From positions 1 to 10,120 of the forward strand of contig APFI01000100.1 of NCBI GenBank assembly GCA_000403945.1: DNA of 10,120 bases. Reading direction: 5' to 3'. This DNA comes from Desulfovibrio sp. Dsv1 (GTDB taxonomy: Bacteria; Desulfobacterota; Desulfovibrionia; Desulfovibrionales; Desulfovibrionaceae). The notes under the pieces are model-generated. The model saw nothing but the letters and a program-made list of their open reading frames with translations, was not told the origin of the DNA and did not search any database. Made by a program: the position numbers and the translations under genes. This document shows positions 1 through 6,405 of this stretch, in pieces (the stretch's first letter is position 1; every line of letters begins with the position of its first letter).

Positions 1-62
1 CCCGTCCTCGTCAACCTGCTGTCGCCGATTCGGCAAGTGGGGCAAAACGGGCGTATTCCGAA
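1..62 (+). pseudogene. IS5-family transposase fragment (N-terminal half, cut at both sides)
   Basis: Bases 1-62 match the reverse complement of about 7131-7192, which lies inside the IS5-type remnant described below, with only two visible differences. Both differences are synonymous (Ser codons in PSSST). In the frame starting at base 2 this reads SSSTCCRRFGKWGKTGVFR, the segment following the DLPERF motif of IS5-family transposases. Similarity stops abruptly after base 62, where the frame continues into unrelated protein sequence. The 5' part lies outside the window. Because the two copies differ, this is an older relative of the downstream copy and not a recent duplicate. Confidence 0.8.
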
Positions 63-274
63 GTAATGGCATTCCCATCGGACAGATCGTGTTGCCGGGG
101 CGGAAACTGGGAAAGAACCTGCTTTCGACCAGTCTGGCCATTCGCCCCGGGGGGAAGGAATGTTACGCCGTCACCAGCAACACGGCGGGGCCGGAAGGAG
201 CGGCAATTTTTCAAGCCAAGGCTTTCGGCAAAGGTTTGTCGCCTTTCTTCGTGATACCGTCTCACAAACAATAA
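63..274 (+). pseudogene. C-terminal remnant of an SMP-30/gluconolactonase-like protein
   Basis: About 70 codons, open from the IS junction to TAA at 272-274. Visible segments are NGIPIGQIVLPGRK, STSLAIRPGGKE and GAAIFQAKAFGKGL. The pattern G-x-x-I/V-L-P-G-R, then a strand with LAIRPG, then an IF/IY-x-x-x-A-F/L-G/A-K-G-L ending, resembles the last beta-propeller blade of SMP-30/gluconolactonase/LRE proteins, which hydrolyse sugar lactones. No start codon or body of the gene is present: the frame runs straight from the transposase fragment, so it is a truncated gene fused to IS sequence. The stop lies 18 bases before the transporter start, so the two may once have been co-transcribed. The family assignment is from memory of the motif pattern and is moderate only. 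Confidence 0.5.
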
Positions 275-292
275 GGAATGGAGATAGATGGG

Positions 293-1474
293 ATGATGAA
301 ATTTCAAACCGACCCGGCCCGCTGGTCGGCAGTATTTTCTTTGTTCATGGGAGTGACGAGCCTCATTGCGGCGGAGTTCATACCCGTCAGCCTGCTGACG
401 CCCATGGCTCGCGAGCTGAGCATCACGGAAGGCATGGCCGGGCAAACCGTAACCGCCGTCGGCATTTTTGCCGTGCTGACCAGCCTTCTTCTGTCGCCGC
501 TGACCAGAGGCATAGATCGAAGGGGCATTCTGCTGGCCTTCTCGCTGCTGCTGATTCTTTCAAACCTGCTTGTCGCCGTGGCTGACAACTATGCCGTTTT
601 GCTGATGGGACGTGGCATTCTGGGCATCTGCGTGGGCGGATTCTGGTCCATGGCGTCGGCTGTCACGTTGCAGCTTGTGCCCACCAAAGATGTACCGCGC
701 GCCCTCAGCATCGTCTATGCCGGGGTGTCTGTGGCAACCATCCTTTCCCTGCCGCTTGCCAGCTATCTCGGCCAGCTCATTGGGTGGCGAAGCGTCTTTT
801 TCCTGGGGGGAGGCATGGGGGCCATAGCCTTTGTCTGGCAGTTTCTGACGCTGCCGTCGCTACCCGCGCAGGGCGTAAACAGTTTTAGGAATATGTTTGC
901 ACTGATACGACAATACTGGGTGCTGGCGGGAATAGGGGGGACTATTTTCAGCTATGGCGGCTATCACGTTTTTTTCACGTATCTCCGTCCCTTTCTGGAA
1001 CATGACCTCGCGCTGCCTGCCGGAATGCTTTCCGCCACGCTGCTGGTATTCGGCATCGCCAATTGCGCGGGCACATTTCTTGCCGGAACTATTCTTGGAA
1101 GATTCTTCCGACCAACCATGCACATCATCCCGCTTGCTCTCGCCGTGGCGGCTATCTGCCTGTTTCTGAACGATGGAACTCTCGGCGGTGTGGTTCTGAC
1201 CATCACCTGGGGATTCATCTTCGGCTTCATACCCGTCGGATGGTCCACCTGGATCGCCCGCACGCTGGCGGACAAGGCGGAACTGGCGGGAGGACTGTCC
1301 GTGGCGGCCATCCAGTTCTCCATCGGCCTTGCCGCCGCTGTGGGCGGACTGACGTTCGACATGTTTGGTATCAACGGTATCTTCATCATCGCCGCAACTT
1401 TCCTGCTTTTGGCCTTCTTCTTAGTCAGAAACAGCTTTGCCATGTACGTGGCTGCTACAGGACAACATGTCTAA
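293..1474 (+). CDS. MFS efflux transporter, NepI-like (purine nucleoside/drug exporter)
   Basis: A 393-residue inner-membrane protein with about 12 hydrophobic segments, the usual size for DHA1-type major facilitator proteins. Numbered from base 293, it contains AEFIPVSLLTPMA (27-39), a motif-A-like LTRGIDRRG loop (70-78), GRGILGICVGGFWSM (106-120), LPSLPAQG before the central loop, and FIPVGWSTWIARTLADKAE in the C-terminal half. All of these closely resemble E. coli NepI, a proton-driven exporter of purine ribonucleosides. An ATG at 278 is in frame but nearly touches the AAGGA, so I chose ATG 293 (or 296), which has GGAG at 280-283 nine bases upstream. It follows the lactonase remnant by 18 bases and converges with msrAB. 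The substrate is inferred by similarity and could equally be another small amphiphile. Confidence 0.88.
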   Translation: MMKFQTDPARWSAVFSLFMGVTSLIAAEFIPVSLLTPMARELSITEGMAGQTVTAVGIFAVLTSLLLSPLTRGIDRRGILLAFSLLLILSNLLVAVADNYAVLLMGRGILGICVGGFWSMASAVTLQLVPTKDVPRALSIVYAGVSVATILSLPLASYLGQLIGWRSVFFLGGGMGAIAFVWQFLTLPSLPAQGVNSFRNMFALIRQYWVLAGIGGTIFSYGGYHVFFTYLRPFLEHDLALPAGMLSATLLVFGIANCAGTFLAGTILGRFFRPTMHIIPLALAVAAICLFLNDGTLGGVVLTITWGFIFGFIPVGWSTWIARTLADKAELAGGLSVAAIQFSIGLAAAVGGLTFDMFGINGIFIIAATFLLLAFFLVRNSFAMYVAATGQHV

Positions 1475-1493
1475 TTTTCATTCCATGTACACC

Positions 1494-1521
1494 TCCCCTT
1501 CTTGGGGAATTTCAGTTTTTT
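1494..1521 (+). terminator. weak candidate terminator between convergent genes
   Basis: A TCCCC/GGGGA hairpin (arms 1494-1498 and 1504-1508, loop of 5) is followed after about 7 bases by a run of six T (1516-1521). It lies 20 bases after the transporter stop and before the convergent end of msrAB. The stem is short and the T run is displaced, so this is only a candidate for ending + strand transcription. Confidence 0.3.
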
Positions 1522-1551
1522 ATTGGCGTCCTCGTTTGTGGAACACGGCAT

Positions 1552-2661
1552 TTATTGTATAAGAAACTTTAAATTACTATAGCCTTGTTTATCCATCTCT
1601 TCATAAGGAACAAAGCGTATAGCAACGCTATTGATGCAATAACGAAGACCTCCCTTGTCTTTTGGGCCGTCATCAAAGACGTGCCCCAGGTGAGAGTCGC
1701 CCACACGGCTGCGCACCTCGATCCGCTTCATGCCATAGCTGTTGTCCCGGTGTTCAGTAATCACAGCCGGTTCTACCGGCTTGGTGAAACTAGGCCAGCC
1801 GCAGCCGGAGTCAAATTTGTCGGCGGAAGAAAATAACGGTTCTCCGGTCACCACATCCACATAAATACCCGGTTCTTTGTGATCCCAGAGCTTCCCGGAA
1901 AAAGCCCGCTCCGTACCCGCCTTCTGGGTAACGTTATATTCCTCAGGACTAAGAATTTTTCTCAATTCCGCATCAGAAGGCTTGGAGTATTTGCTCGCGT
2001 CTATCAGGCCGATTTTTTCAGTTTGAGTATCCTTGAGGCTGTCAAGGTTGATGTGGCAGTAGCCGCCTGGATTCTTTTTCAGGTAGTCTTGGTGATACTC
2101 TTCGGCAAGGAAGTATTTTTGCAGCGGCAGCAATTCCACGGCCAATGGCTTGTCGTACTTTTTCCGTACCTCCCCCATGACAGAAGCGAGAGTGTTCCGG
2201 TCAGTCTCGGTCACATAGTACATGCCCGTGCGATATTGGCTCCCTGTATCATTACCCTGGCGATTGAGGCTGATCGGGTTGATGATTTTGAAAAATTGTT
2301 CCGCAAGTGTTTTGAGGCTGACAATGTTCGGGGCATAGCGAATATGTACGGTTTCGGCGTGACCTGTTTTCCCAGAACAAACTTCCCTATAGGTGGGGTT
2401 ATCCGTTGCGCCGTTGGCATAGCCTGAAGTGACGTCATGCACTCCGGGGATTCTTGAAAAGTATTCTTCGACTCCCCAGAAACAGCCTCCGGCAAAATAG
2501 ATGTCGCGCAGACCGGTTGTGGTGTTTGTCATTTTTGTCCCCATGTTCCTTGCCCCGCTATCGGCTTTTTTATTGCCGGAAGGTGAAAGGCCTGCCGCCA
2601 GCGCCAGCGTCGCCGTCAGAAAAAGGGCCGAAAGCAGAAAGAATATTGTCGATTTTTTCAT
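1552..2661 (-). CDS. msrAB: exported fused methionine sulfoxide reductase MsrA-MsrB
   Basis: Reduces both S- and R-epimers of protein methionine sulfoxide. The 369-residue protein begins with a Sec signal peptide (MKKS, hydrophobic core 6-21, likely cut near Ala22-Ala23), so it acts outside the cytoplasm. The MsrA domain (about 51-205) has GCFWG with catalytic Cys60 and GYCHI with recycling Cys202. The MsrB domain (about 229-365) has SGCGWPSF with resolving Cys287, HLGHVF, and RYCINS with catalytic Cys342. It lacks the CxxC zinc pairs of the zinc-type MsrB. The order is MsrA-MsrB, as in Neisseria PilB and Fusobacterium MsrAB, but without PilB's own thioredoxin domain; that role fits the upstream CcdA-Trx protein. 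ATG 2661 has GAGG 7 bases upstream and lies 8 bases after the stop of the preceding gene. A TTG at 2673 is in frame but less likely. Confidence 0.95.
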   Translation of the reverse strand: MKKSTIFFLLSALFLTATLALAAGLSPSGNKKADSGARNMGTKMTNTTTGLRDIYFAGGCFWGVEEYFSRIPGVHDVTSGYANGATDNPTYREVCSGKTGHAETVHIRYAPNIVSLKTLAEQFFKIINPISLNRQGNDTGSQYRTGMYYVTETDRNTLASVMGEVRKKYDKPLAVELLPLQKYFLAEEYHQDYLKKNPGGYCHINLDSLKDTQTEKIGLIDASKYSKPSDAELRKILSPEEYNVTQKAGTERAFSGKLWDHKEPGIYVDVVTGEPLFSSADKFDSGCGWPSFTKPVEPAVITEHRDNSYGMKRIEVRSRVGDSHLGHVFDDGPKDKGGLRYCINSVAIRFVPYEEMDKQGYSNLKFLIQ

Positions 2662-2669
2662 GATACACC

Positions 2670-3821
2670 TCAATTGCCTTTAAGGGAAGAAAGTCCTCCC
2701 AGGATCTGCGCATTTGACTCATCACCCACCACCCTTTTCGCCATATCGCCATTCCCGGACAAATAAACTGCCGTGGGATAGGCGCGAATACCAAATTCTC
2801 TGGTCACAACGCCGGATTCGTCAAAATAGATTGGAAAAGAAAGGCGTTGCGTTCTGGCCCAAGCGATGAAGTCCTCTTTGGGCATCTCTCCGTTCAGGCC
2901 GGGCGTTACGATGGAGATTACGGCAATGTCCGGTGACGAGGCGCTCTGCCCAGCCAGGGCCGCAAAGTCTTCAAGGCCAGCCAAACAGAGCGGACACCGC
3001 GTTGTCCAAAACTTGATATACGCTGCTTTGCCTTGCAACTGCGCAAGACTCATTGCTTCTCGGTCCAATCCCGGCAGGATCCGTTCATGAAGCGGGATGC
3101 TCGTTGAAGATTGCGAAGCTTCCGGGGGCGGCATTTCGCTTTCCGCCCGCAGCAGGTTGATCTGGTTGTGGAGCATCCAGAAGCCCATAAGCATGATAAG
3201 GACGCCGCCCGCAACGCGGATTTTGCCGAAATGGGGATATATACTCCTGACTCTTCCCAAAAGATGATGTGACCCCATGGCAAGAATCCAAAAGGGCAGG
3301 CTTAACCCCAGAGAATATACCAGCAGGAGCCAGCCCCCGGTGAGCGCGCTGTCCTGCTGTGAACTTATGCCGAGCACCGCGCCAAGCACGGGGCCAACGC
3401 AGGGCGTCCAGCCAAATGAAAAGAGGAAACCCAGTAGAAACGCTCCACCAAGCCCTTTTCGAGGATCAAAGCGCACGGACAGCCTTTTGTCTCTATTGAG
3501 AAAGGGGAGAGAAATCAGCCCGGTCTGATGGACGCCAAAAAGCACGATGATGGCCCCGCAAACCAGAAAGAACGCATGGCTGTTGATGAAATATCCCAAA
3601 GCGCCCGCGCCGAAACCAAGGAGAAAAAAAGATGCGGATAACCCGGAAGTGAAGGCCAGCGCTTTGCTGAAGCTGGTTTTTCCCGACTTGTCCAGCGGCA
3701 TGGAGCTACCGGACAAATAGCCGAGATAAACGGGCAGCAGGGGCAACACACAGGGGGAGAAAAAAGACAACAGCCCAGCCACGAAAACGCTTGCAACAAA
3801 ATATATTGTAATGGTTTCCAT
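2670..3821 (-). CDS. CcdA-like thiol transporter fused to a TlpA/thioredoxin domain
   Basis: A 383-residue membrane protein that should carry electrons from cytoplasmic thioredoxin across the membrane and deliver them to envelope thiol enzymes, here probably MsrAB. Residues 1-220 form a CcdA/DsbD-beta-type domain with about six hydrophobic segments. It carries the two transport cysteines in FFSPCVLPLLP (Cys24) and FGWTPCVGP (Cys141). After a Pro/Ser-rich linker (about 228-243) comes a thioredoxin-fold domain with FWTTRCPLCL (Cys276, Cys279; CPLC active site) and the cis-proline AYPT (Pro349). Compared with DsbD it lacks the N-terminal alpha domain, so it is a two-module version in which Trx is already tethered. 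ATG 3821 has GGAG 6 bases upstream. The gene lies 33 bases after the kinase stop and 8 bases before msrAB, so the genes are almost certainly co-transcribed. Confidence 0.93.
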   Translation of the reverse strand: METITIYFVASVFVAGLLSFFSPCVLPLLPVYLGYLSGSSMPLDKSGKTSFSKALAFTSGLSASFFLLGFGAGALGYFINSHAFFLVCGAIIVLFGVHQTGLISLPFLNRDKRLSVRFDPRKGLGGAFLLGFLFSFGWTPCVGPVLGAVLGISSQQDSALTGGWLLLVYSLGLSLPFWILAMGSHHLLGRVRSIYPHFGKIRVAGGVLIMLMGFWMLHNQINLLRAESEMPPPEASQSSTSIPLHERILPGLDREAMSLAQLQGKAAYIKFWTTRCPLCLAGLEDFAALAGQSASSPDIAVISIVTPGLNGEMPKEDFIAWARTQRLSFPIYFDESGVVTREFGIRAYPTAVYLSGNGDMAKRVVGDESNAQILGGLSSLKGN

Positions 3822-3854
3822 AAATCACTCCGTCAAAAGCCTTGGAATTTCGCT

Positions 3855-5183
3855 TTACATAATAATTCGTACCTGCGTCCCGGTGTTGTTTGCGCTGTCT
3901 ATTTGGAGTTGCCACCCATGTTTGTCGATGATGAGCTTTGCGATATACAGGCCCACGCCTTTGCTGTTTATGGCCTTAAACGCATGTGCCGAACGCTTGT
4001 TGATATTTTCAACAATGTCCGGGGCTATGCCCTCGCCGCTGTCGGCAACGAGTAGTTCCACCGTATTCCCCGTCTTTTGCAAAGAAAGGGATACACGCCC
4101 TTCAGCCGTGTACTTCAAGGAATTGGAAAGCAGGTTGATAAGCACCTGGGCAAAACGGTTCGAATCAGCGGGAATGACGATTTCCGGTTCAATCTCGCAG
4201 GTGAATGCCAACCCTTTTTGCGCAAAGCCGCCTTCATGCCCCAGGGCCACCCTTCTGGCGACTTCAGAAATGTCCGTGGATGCGATGTTCAATTCAAAGG
4301 CGTCATTTTCGTAGATAAGGCGGTCCTCAAGCTCATTCAACAGCTCGCTGGTACGGGTGATTTCCGCGTGCATGGCTTCAAGGCGGGGGACATCCGCCTT
4401 GTGGATGCCGTCCAGGATGGCTTCGATCTGGTTGAGAAGGATTTGCAAAGGAGTGCGCAGTTCGTGAGAAAGATCGACAATCAGCTGTTGCCGGAATTTT
4501 TCCTGATTCAACAGTGATGTTCCAAGCGTATTGATGGAGTCGGCAATTTCGTGCATTTCCGCCACGCTGCTTTGAATGACGACCCTGCTTTGCAAGTGAC
4601 CTTTGGATATTTCCTTGGCTGTGGTCGCTATATCGCGTACCGGCCTGGAAAGCCTGTAAAAAAACAGGATGGACACCAAAGCGCCGCAAAGGCTTATGCA
4701 GATAATGGCAATAACGACGAGAGAAACGCCGCTGGCGCGAAAGGCGTCCGCCTCCGGTGATGTGATATGGTTGGTGAAATAGCCGGCGCTCAATTCGCCA
4801 GCACGTTTTCCGTCCACCAGTATCGGATATTTCACATTCGCATAGACATGATTGGGGTTGGCACAGCACCGCTCGACACCTTTCTCGCTGGTATAGACTG
4901 TATTGCCCTGGTTGTCGGTAATGGTAAAATAGTCGCCGGACAATTTGGCGATAGCTCCGGTTTCCGTTCCGTCGTACCCGTTCCATGTGCTGAACATCTT
5001 GTAGTGGCTTGCCGCCTGCATAACCAGCATATGCTGGGTTTCTTCATGCACCTTGTCCACATAGTACGAAAAAAACCTGCCTATGATGCGCAGACCAAAA
5101 AAGATGAATACGGTCACAGTGACGATCGTGATGACAGCGAAAGACACCGCGAACAGCCGGGTAAAGGGCCATTTCTTACGCAT
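3855..5183 (-). CDS. membrane sensor histidine kinase with Cys-Cys extracytoplasmic domain
   Basis: A 442-residue HAMP-type kinase partnered with the adjacent response regulator. TM1 spans about 11-34, the extracytoplasmic sensor 35-152, TM2 about 153-176 and HAMP about 177-230. The HisKA H-box is DLSHELRTPLQ with phospho-acceptor His240. The ATPase domain has the N-box INLLSNSLKYT (Asn350, Asn354), G1 DSGEGI (381-386) and KGVGLYIAK (408-416). No clear F-box is visible. The sensor carries ERCCANPNH with adjacent Cys106-Cys107 and several Met (52, 55, 63), which makes redox or metal sensing plausible though unproven. ATG 5183 has GGGGGTG 9 bases upstream. Its first 8 bases overlap the end of the regulator gene, so the pair is translationally coupled. 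By location it should control the downstream reductase genes and perhaps the Met-rich protein. Confidence 0.93.
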   Translation of the reverse strand: MRKKWPFTRLFAVSFAVITIVTVTVFIFFGLRIIGRFFSYYVDKVHEETQHMLVMQAASHYKMFSTWNGYDGTETGAIAKLSGDYFTITDNQGNTVYTSEKGVERCCANPNHVYANVKYPILVDGKRAGELSAGYFTNHITSPEADAFRASGVSLVVIAIICISLCGALVSILFFYRLSRPVRDIATTAKEISKGHLQSRVVIQSSVAEMHEIADSINTLGTSLLNQEKFRQQLIVDLSHELRTPLQILLNQIEAILDGIHKADVPRLEAMHAEITRTSELLNELEDRLIYENDAFELNIASTDISEVARRVALGHEGGFAQKGLAFTCEIEPEIVIPADSNRFAQVLINLLSNSLKYTAEGRVSLSLQKTGNTVELLVADSGEGIAPDIVENINKRSAHAFKAINSKGVGLYIAKLIIDKHGWQLQIDSANNTGTQVRIIM

Positions 5184-5850
5184 GGCGCTTCACCCCCAGC
5201 ATATAGCCGTGACCATGAACAGTTTTAATCACTTGCGGATTTTTGGGGTTATCCTCAAGTTTCTGTCTAAGGTGTCGGATGTGCACATCCACAGTCCTGT
5301 CAAGGGCATCGGGAGAATTAATATATTCCACCAACTTGTCGCGGCTGACCACCGCGTTACAGTTGTTCACAAGACACAGCAGAATGGAATATTCGTTTGG
5401 CGTAAGCCTGGTTTCCTCCCCGTTTTTGGTGACACTTTTCCGGTCCAGGTGCAGCACAATACCCTCATCCAGACGGATGGTGTTGTCTCGGGGGCGAGCG
5501 CGTTTGAGGACAGACCTGACCCGCATCACCAGTTCTCTGGGACTGAACGGCTTGGTCAAATAATCGTCCGCGCCGTAGGCAAAGCCGCTTATTCTCGACT
5601 GCTCGCTCCGTTTTGAGGTCAGCATAATGACTGGAGTGTTATAAAGACTGACAACCCGTTCGCAGACATCCTCTCCCTGTCCGTCGGGCAACATGAGGTC
5701 CAGAATGACCAGGTCCGTTTGGGCACTTACAGCACTAAGGGCATCGGCAACAGTCGTGACATGCCGGACCGCATGACCGTCACGTTCAAGGTATTCCTTG
5801 ACGGTTTCGGCAATGTTCACTTCATCTTCAACGATAAGTATTTCATACAT
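5176..5850 (-). CDS. OmpR/PhoB-family response regulator
   Basis: A 224-residue DNA-binding response regulator. The receiver domain (3-115) shows the acidic pocket VEDE (Glu8, Asp9), phospho-acceptor Asp51 in ILDLMLPDG, the Thr78 switch in MLTSKR and the conserved Lys100 in LTKPFSPRE. The C-terminal winged helix (about 125-222) has LTPNEYSILLCLV, then DRTVDVHIRHLRQKLED as recognition helix, and the wing VIKTVHGHGYML. The frame is open further upstream, but homology begins exactly at MYEILIVEDE, so ATG 5850 is chosen. Its SD (AGGT, about 7 bases upstream) is weak. It overlaps the kinase gene by 8 bases and lies 165 bases downstream of the Met-rich protein gene, a gap that contains two hairpins. 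It probably activates this block when oxidants hit the envelope, by analogy with other TCS-linked msrAB loci. Confidence 0.95.
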   Translation of the reverse strand: MYEILIVEDEVNIAETVKEYLERDGHAVRHVTTVADALSAVSAQTDLVILDLMLPDGQGEDVCERVVSLYNTPVIMLTSKRSEQSRISGFAYGADDYLTKPFSPRELVMRVRSVLKRARPRDNTIRLDEGIVLHLDRKSVTKNGEETRLTPNEYSILLCLVNNCNAVVSRDKLVEYINSPDALDRTVDVHIRHLRQKLEDNPKNPQVIKTVHGHGYMLGVKRHA

Positions 5851-5933
5851 ATATGGACCTGATCTTGATTGTTGAACATACGACAGTGCAAGCGGTGGAT
5901 AGCGGGGGGATAATGAAGAAGATGACGCCCCGG

Positions 5934-6001
5934 ACAGCAGAAGAAAAAGCCCGCATCTGCTGTGGGGCAAGGGGCAAAGGGAGAATCCGCCGCTTTGCCC
6001 C
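5934..6001 (-). promoter_or_regulatory. two stem-loops in the spacer between the Met-rich gene and the regulator
   Basis: The 165-base spacer holds two perfect inverted repeats. The first after the Met-rich gene has GGGGCAAAG (5971-5979) pairing with CTTTGCCCC (5993-6001). The second has ACAGCAGA (5934-5941) pairing with TCTGCTGT (5956-5963). Neither is followed by a clean T run on the - strand, so they look more like mRNA-stabilising, processing or partial-termination structures than a full stop. Either function would make more transcript for the Met-rich protein than for the regulator. Function is inferred. Confidence 0.45.
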
Positions 6002-6015
6002 CCAACACCCGTTAG

Positions 6016-6294
6016 CTACATTTTGCCCATGTCGTCGTCTTTCTTCATCATGTCGCTGTCTTTTTTCATGCCGCCCTTGCCCATATTGCCATCTTTTTTC
6101 ATCCCGTCATTCTGCATCATAGATTCTTTGTCCATGTCGCCGGATTTCATGTCGTCTTTTTTCATGTCGCCGGATTGCATCCCGCTGTTTTTTTGCATGT
6201 CACCGTCCTTGCCGGCGTCCATGGCAAAAGCGGGGGTAAGAGCGAATGAGGAAAGAAGGGCTGCCGTAGCCAGGATGGAAAAAAACCTTTTCAT
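6016..6294 (-). CDS. exported methionine-rich MXKDX-repeat protein (MrpX-like)
   Basis: A 92-residue protein. Residues 1-24 are a Sec signal peptide (MKRFFS, hydrophobic core, TPAFA then cleavage). The mature ~68 residues contain 15 Met, many Lys, Asp and Gly, no Cys and essentially no hydrophobic core. They follow a loose repeat such as GDMKKDDMKSGDM and GMKKDSDMMKKDDDM, matching the 'pentapeptide MXKDX repeat' family. In Azospira a protein of this kind, MrpX, is a periplasmic sink for hypochlorite that is regenerated by a methionine sulfoxide reductase. Here the same-strand neighbours include MsrAB, so the role as oxidant sink and reductase substrate is strongly suggested but inferred. ATG 6294 has a strong GGAGG 5 bases upstream. 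An in-frame upstream ATG at 6351 would bury the signal peptide and lacks support. Confidence 0.88.
   Translation of the reverse strand: MKRFFSILATAALLSSFALTPAFAMDAGKDGDMQKNSGMQSGDMKKDDMKSGDMDKESMMQNDGMKKDGNMGKGGMKKDSDMMKKDDDMGKM
6133..6176 (-). repeat. direct repeat inside the Met-rich gene
   Basis: The 14-mer CATGTCGCCGGATT occurs at 6133-6146 and again at 6163-6176, 30 bases apart. It encodes repeated SGDM-type units. This suggests the Met-rich tail grew by duplication of short in-frame units and could vary in copy number between strains. Confidence 0.7.
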
Positions 6295-6321
6295 AAAAGC
6301 CTCCGGAATAACGTAAAAAAC

Positions 6322-6351
6322 AAATAATGACGCCGAGACGCCTGCTTTCAA
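6322..6351 (-). promoter_or_regulatory. candidate promoter of the Met-rich gene
   Basis: On the - strand TTGAAA (6351-6346) is followed after 18 bases by TTATTT (6327-6322), a plausible -35 and a poor -10, about 30 bases before the gene's ATG. The -35 overlaps an imperfect inverted repeat (6341-6367). Only a candidate. Confidence 0.3.
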
Positions 6352-6367
6352 CCAAAACGAAAACAGG
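6341..6367. promoter_or_regulatory. imperfect palindrome, candidate operator
   Basis: CCTGCTTTC (6341-6349) and GAAAACAGG (6359-6367) form an inverted repeat matching at 8 of 9 positions, with a 9-base spacer. It covers the candidate -35 element upstream of the Met-rich gene, where a regulator could act. OmpR-family proteins more often use direct repeats, so another factor is equally possible. Confidence 0.35.
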
Positions 6368-6405
6368 TTGGCATGGACTGCTTTTACAAAAAAGTTGTTA
6401 AGAAA

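Noticed and set aside
964..1443. Long - strand frame opposite the transporter
   Set aside because: It is the antisense shadow of a clearly conserved MFS gene and has no recognisable domain or ribosome site.
1879..2427. 182-residue + strand frame opposite msrAB
   Set aside because: It lies entirely antisense to conserved MsrA and MsrB motifs; its composition follows from the opposite strand.
5851..5970. Extended N-terminus for the response regulator
   Set aside because: The extra 40 residues show no receiver homology; the domain starts exactly at ATG 5850.
6133..6176. CRISPR-like spaced repeats
   Set aside because: Only two copies of a 14-mer inside a coding repeat, with spacing explained by the peptide repeat.
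6023..6316. + strand frame rich in Met, Ser and Phe opposite the Met-rich gene
   Set aside because: It is an antisense mirror of the ATG/AAA repeat. The - strand frame has the signal peptide, GGAGG and known family pattern.
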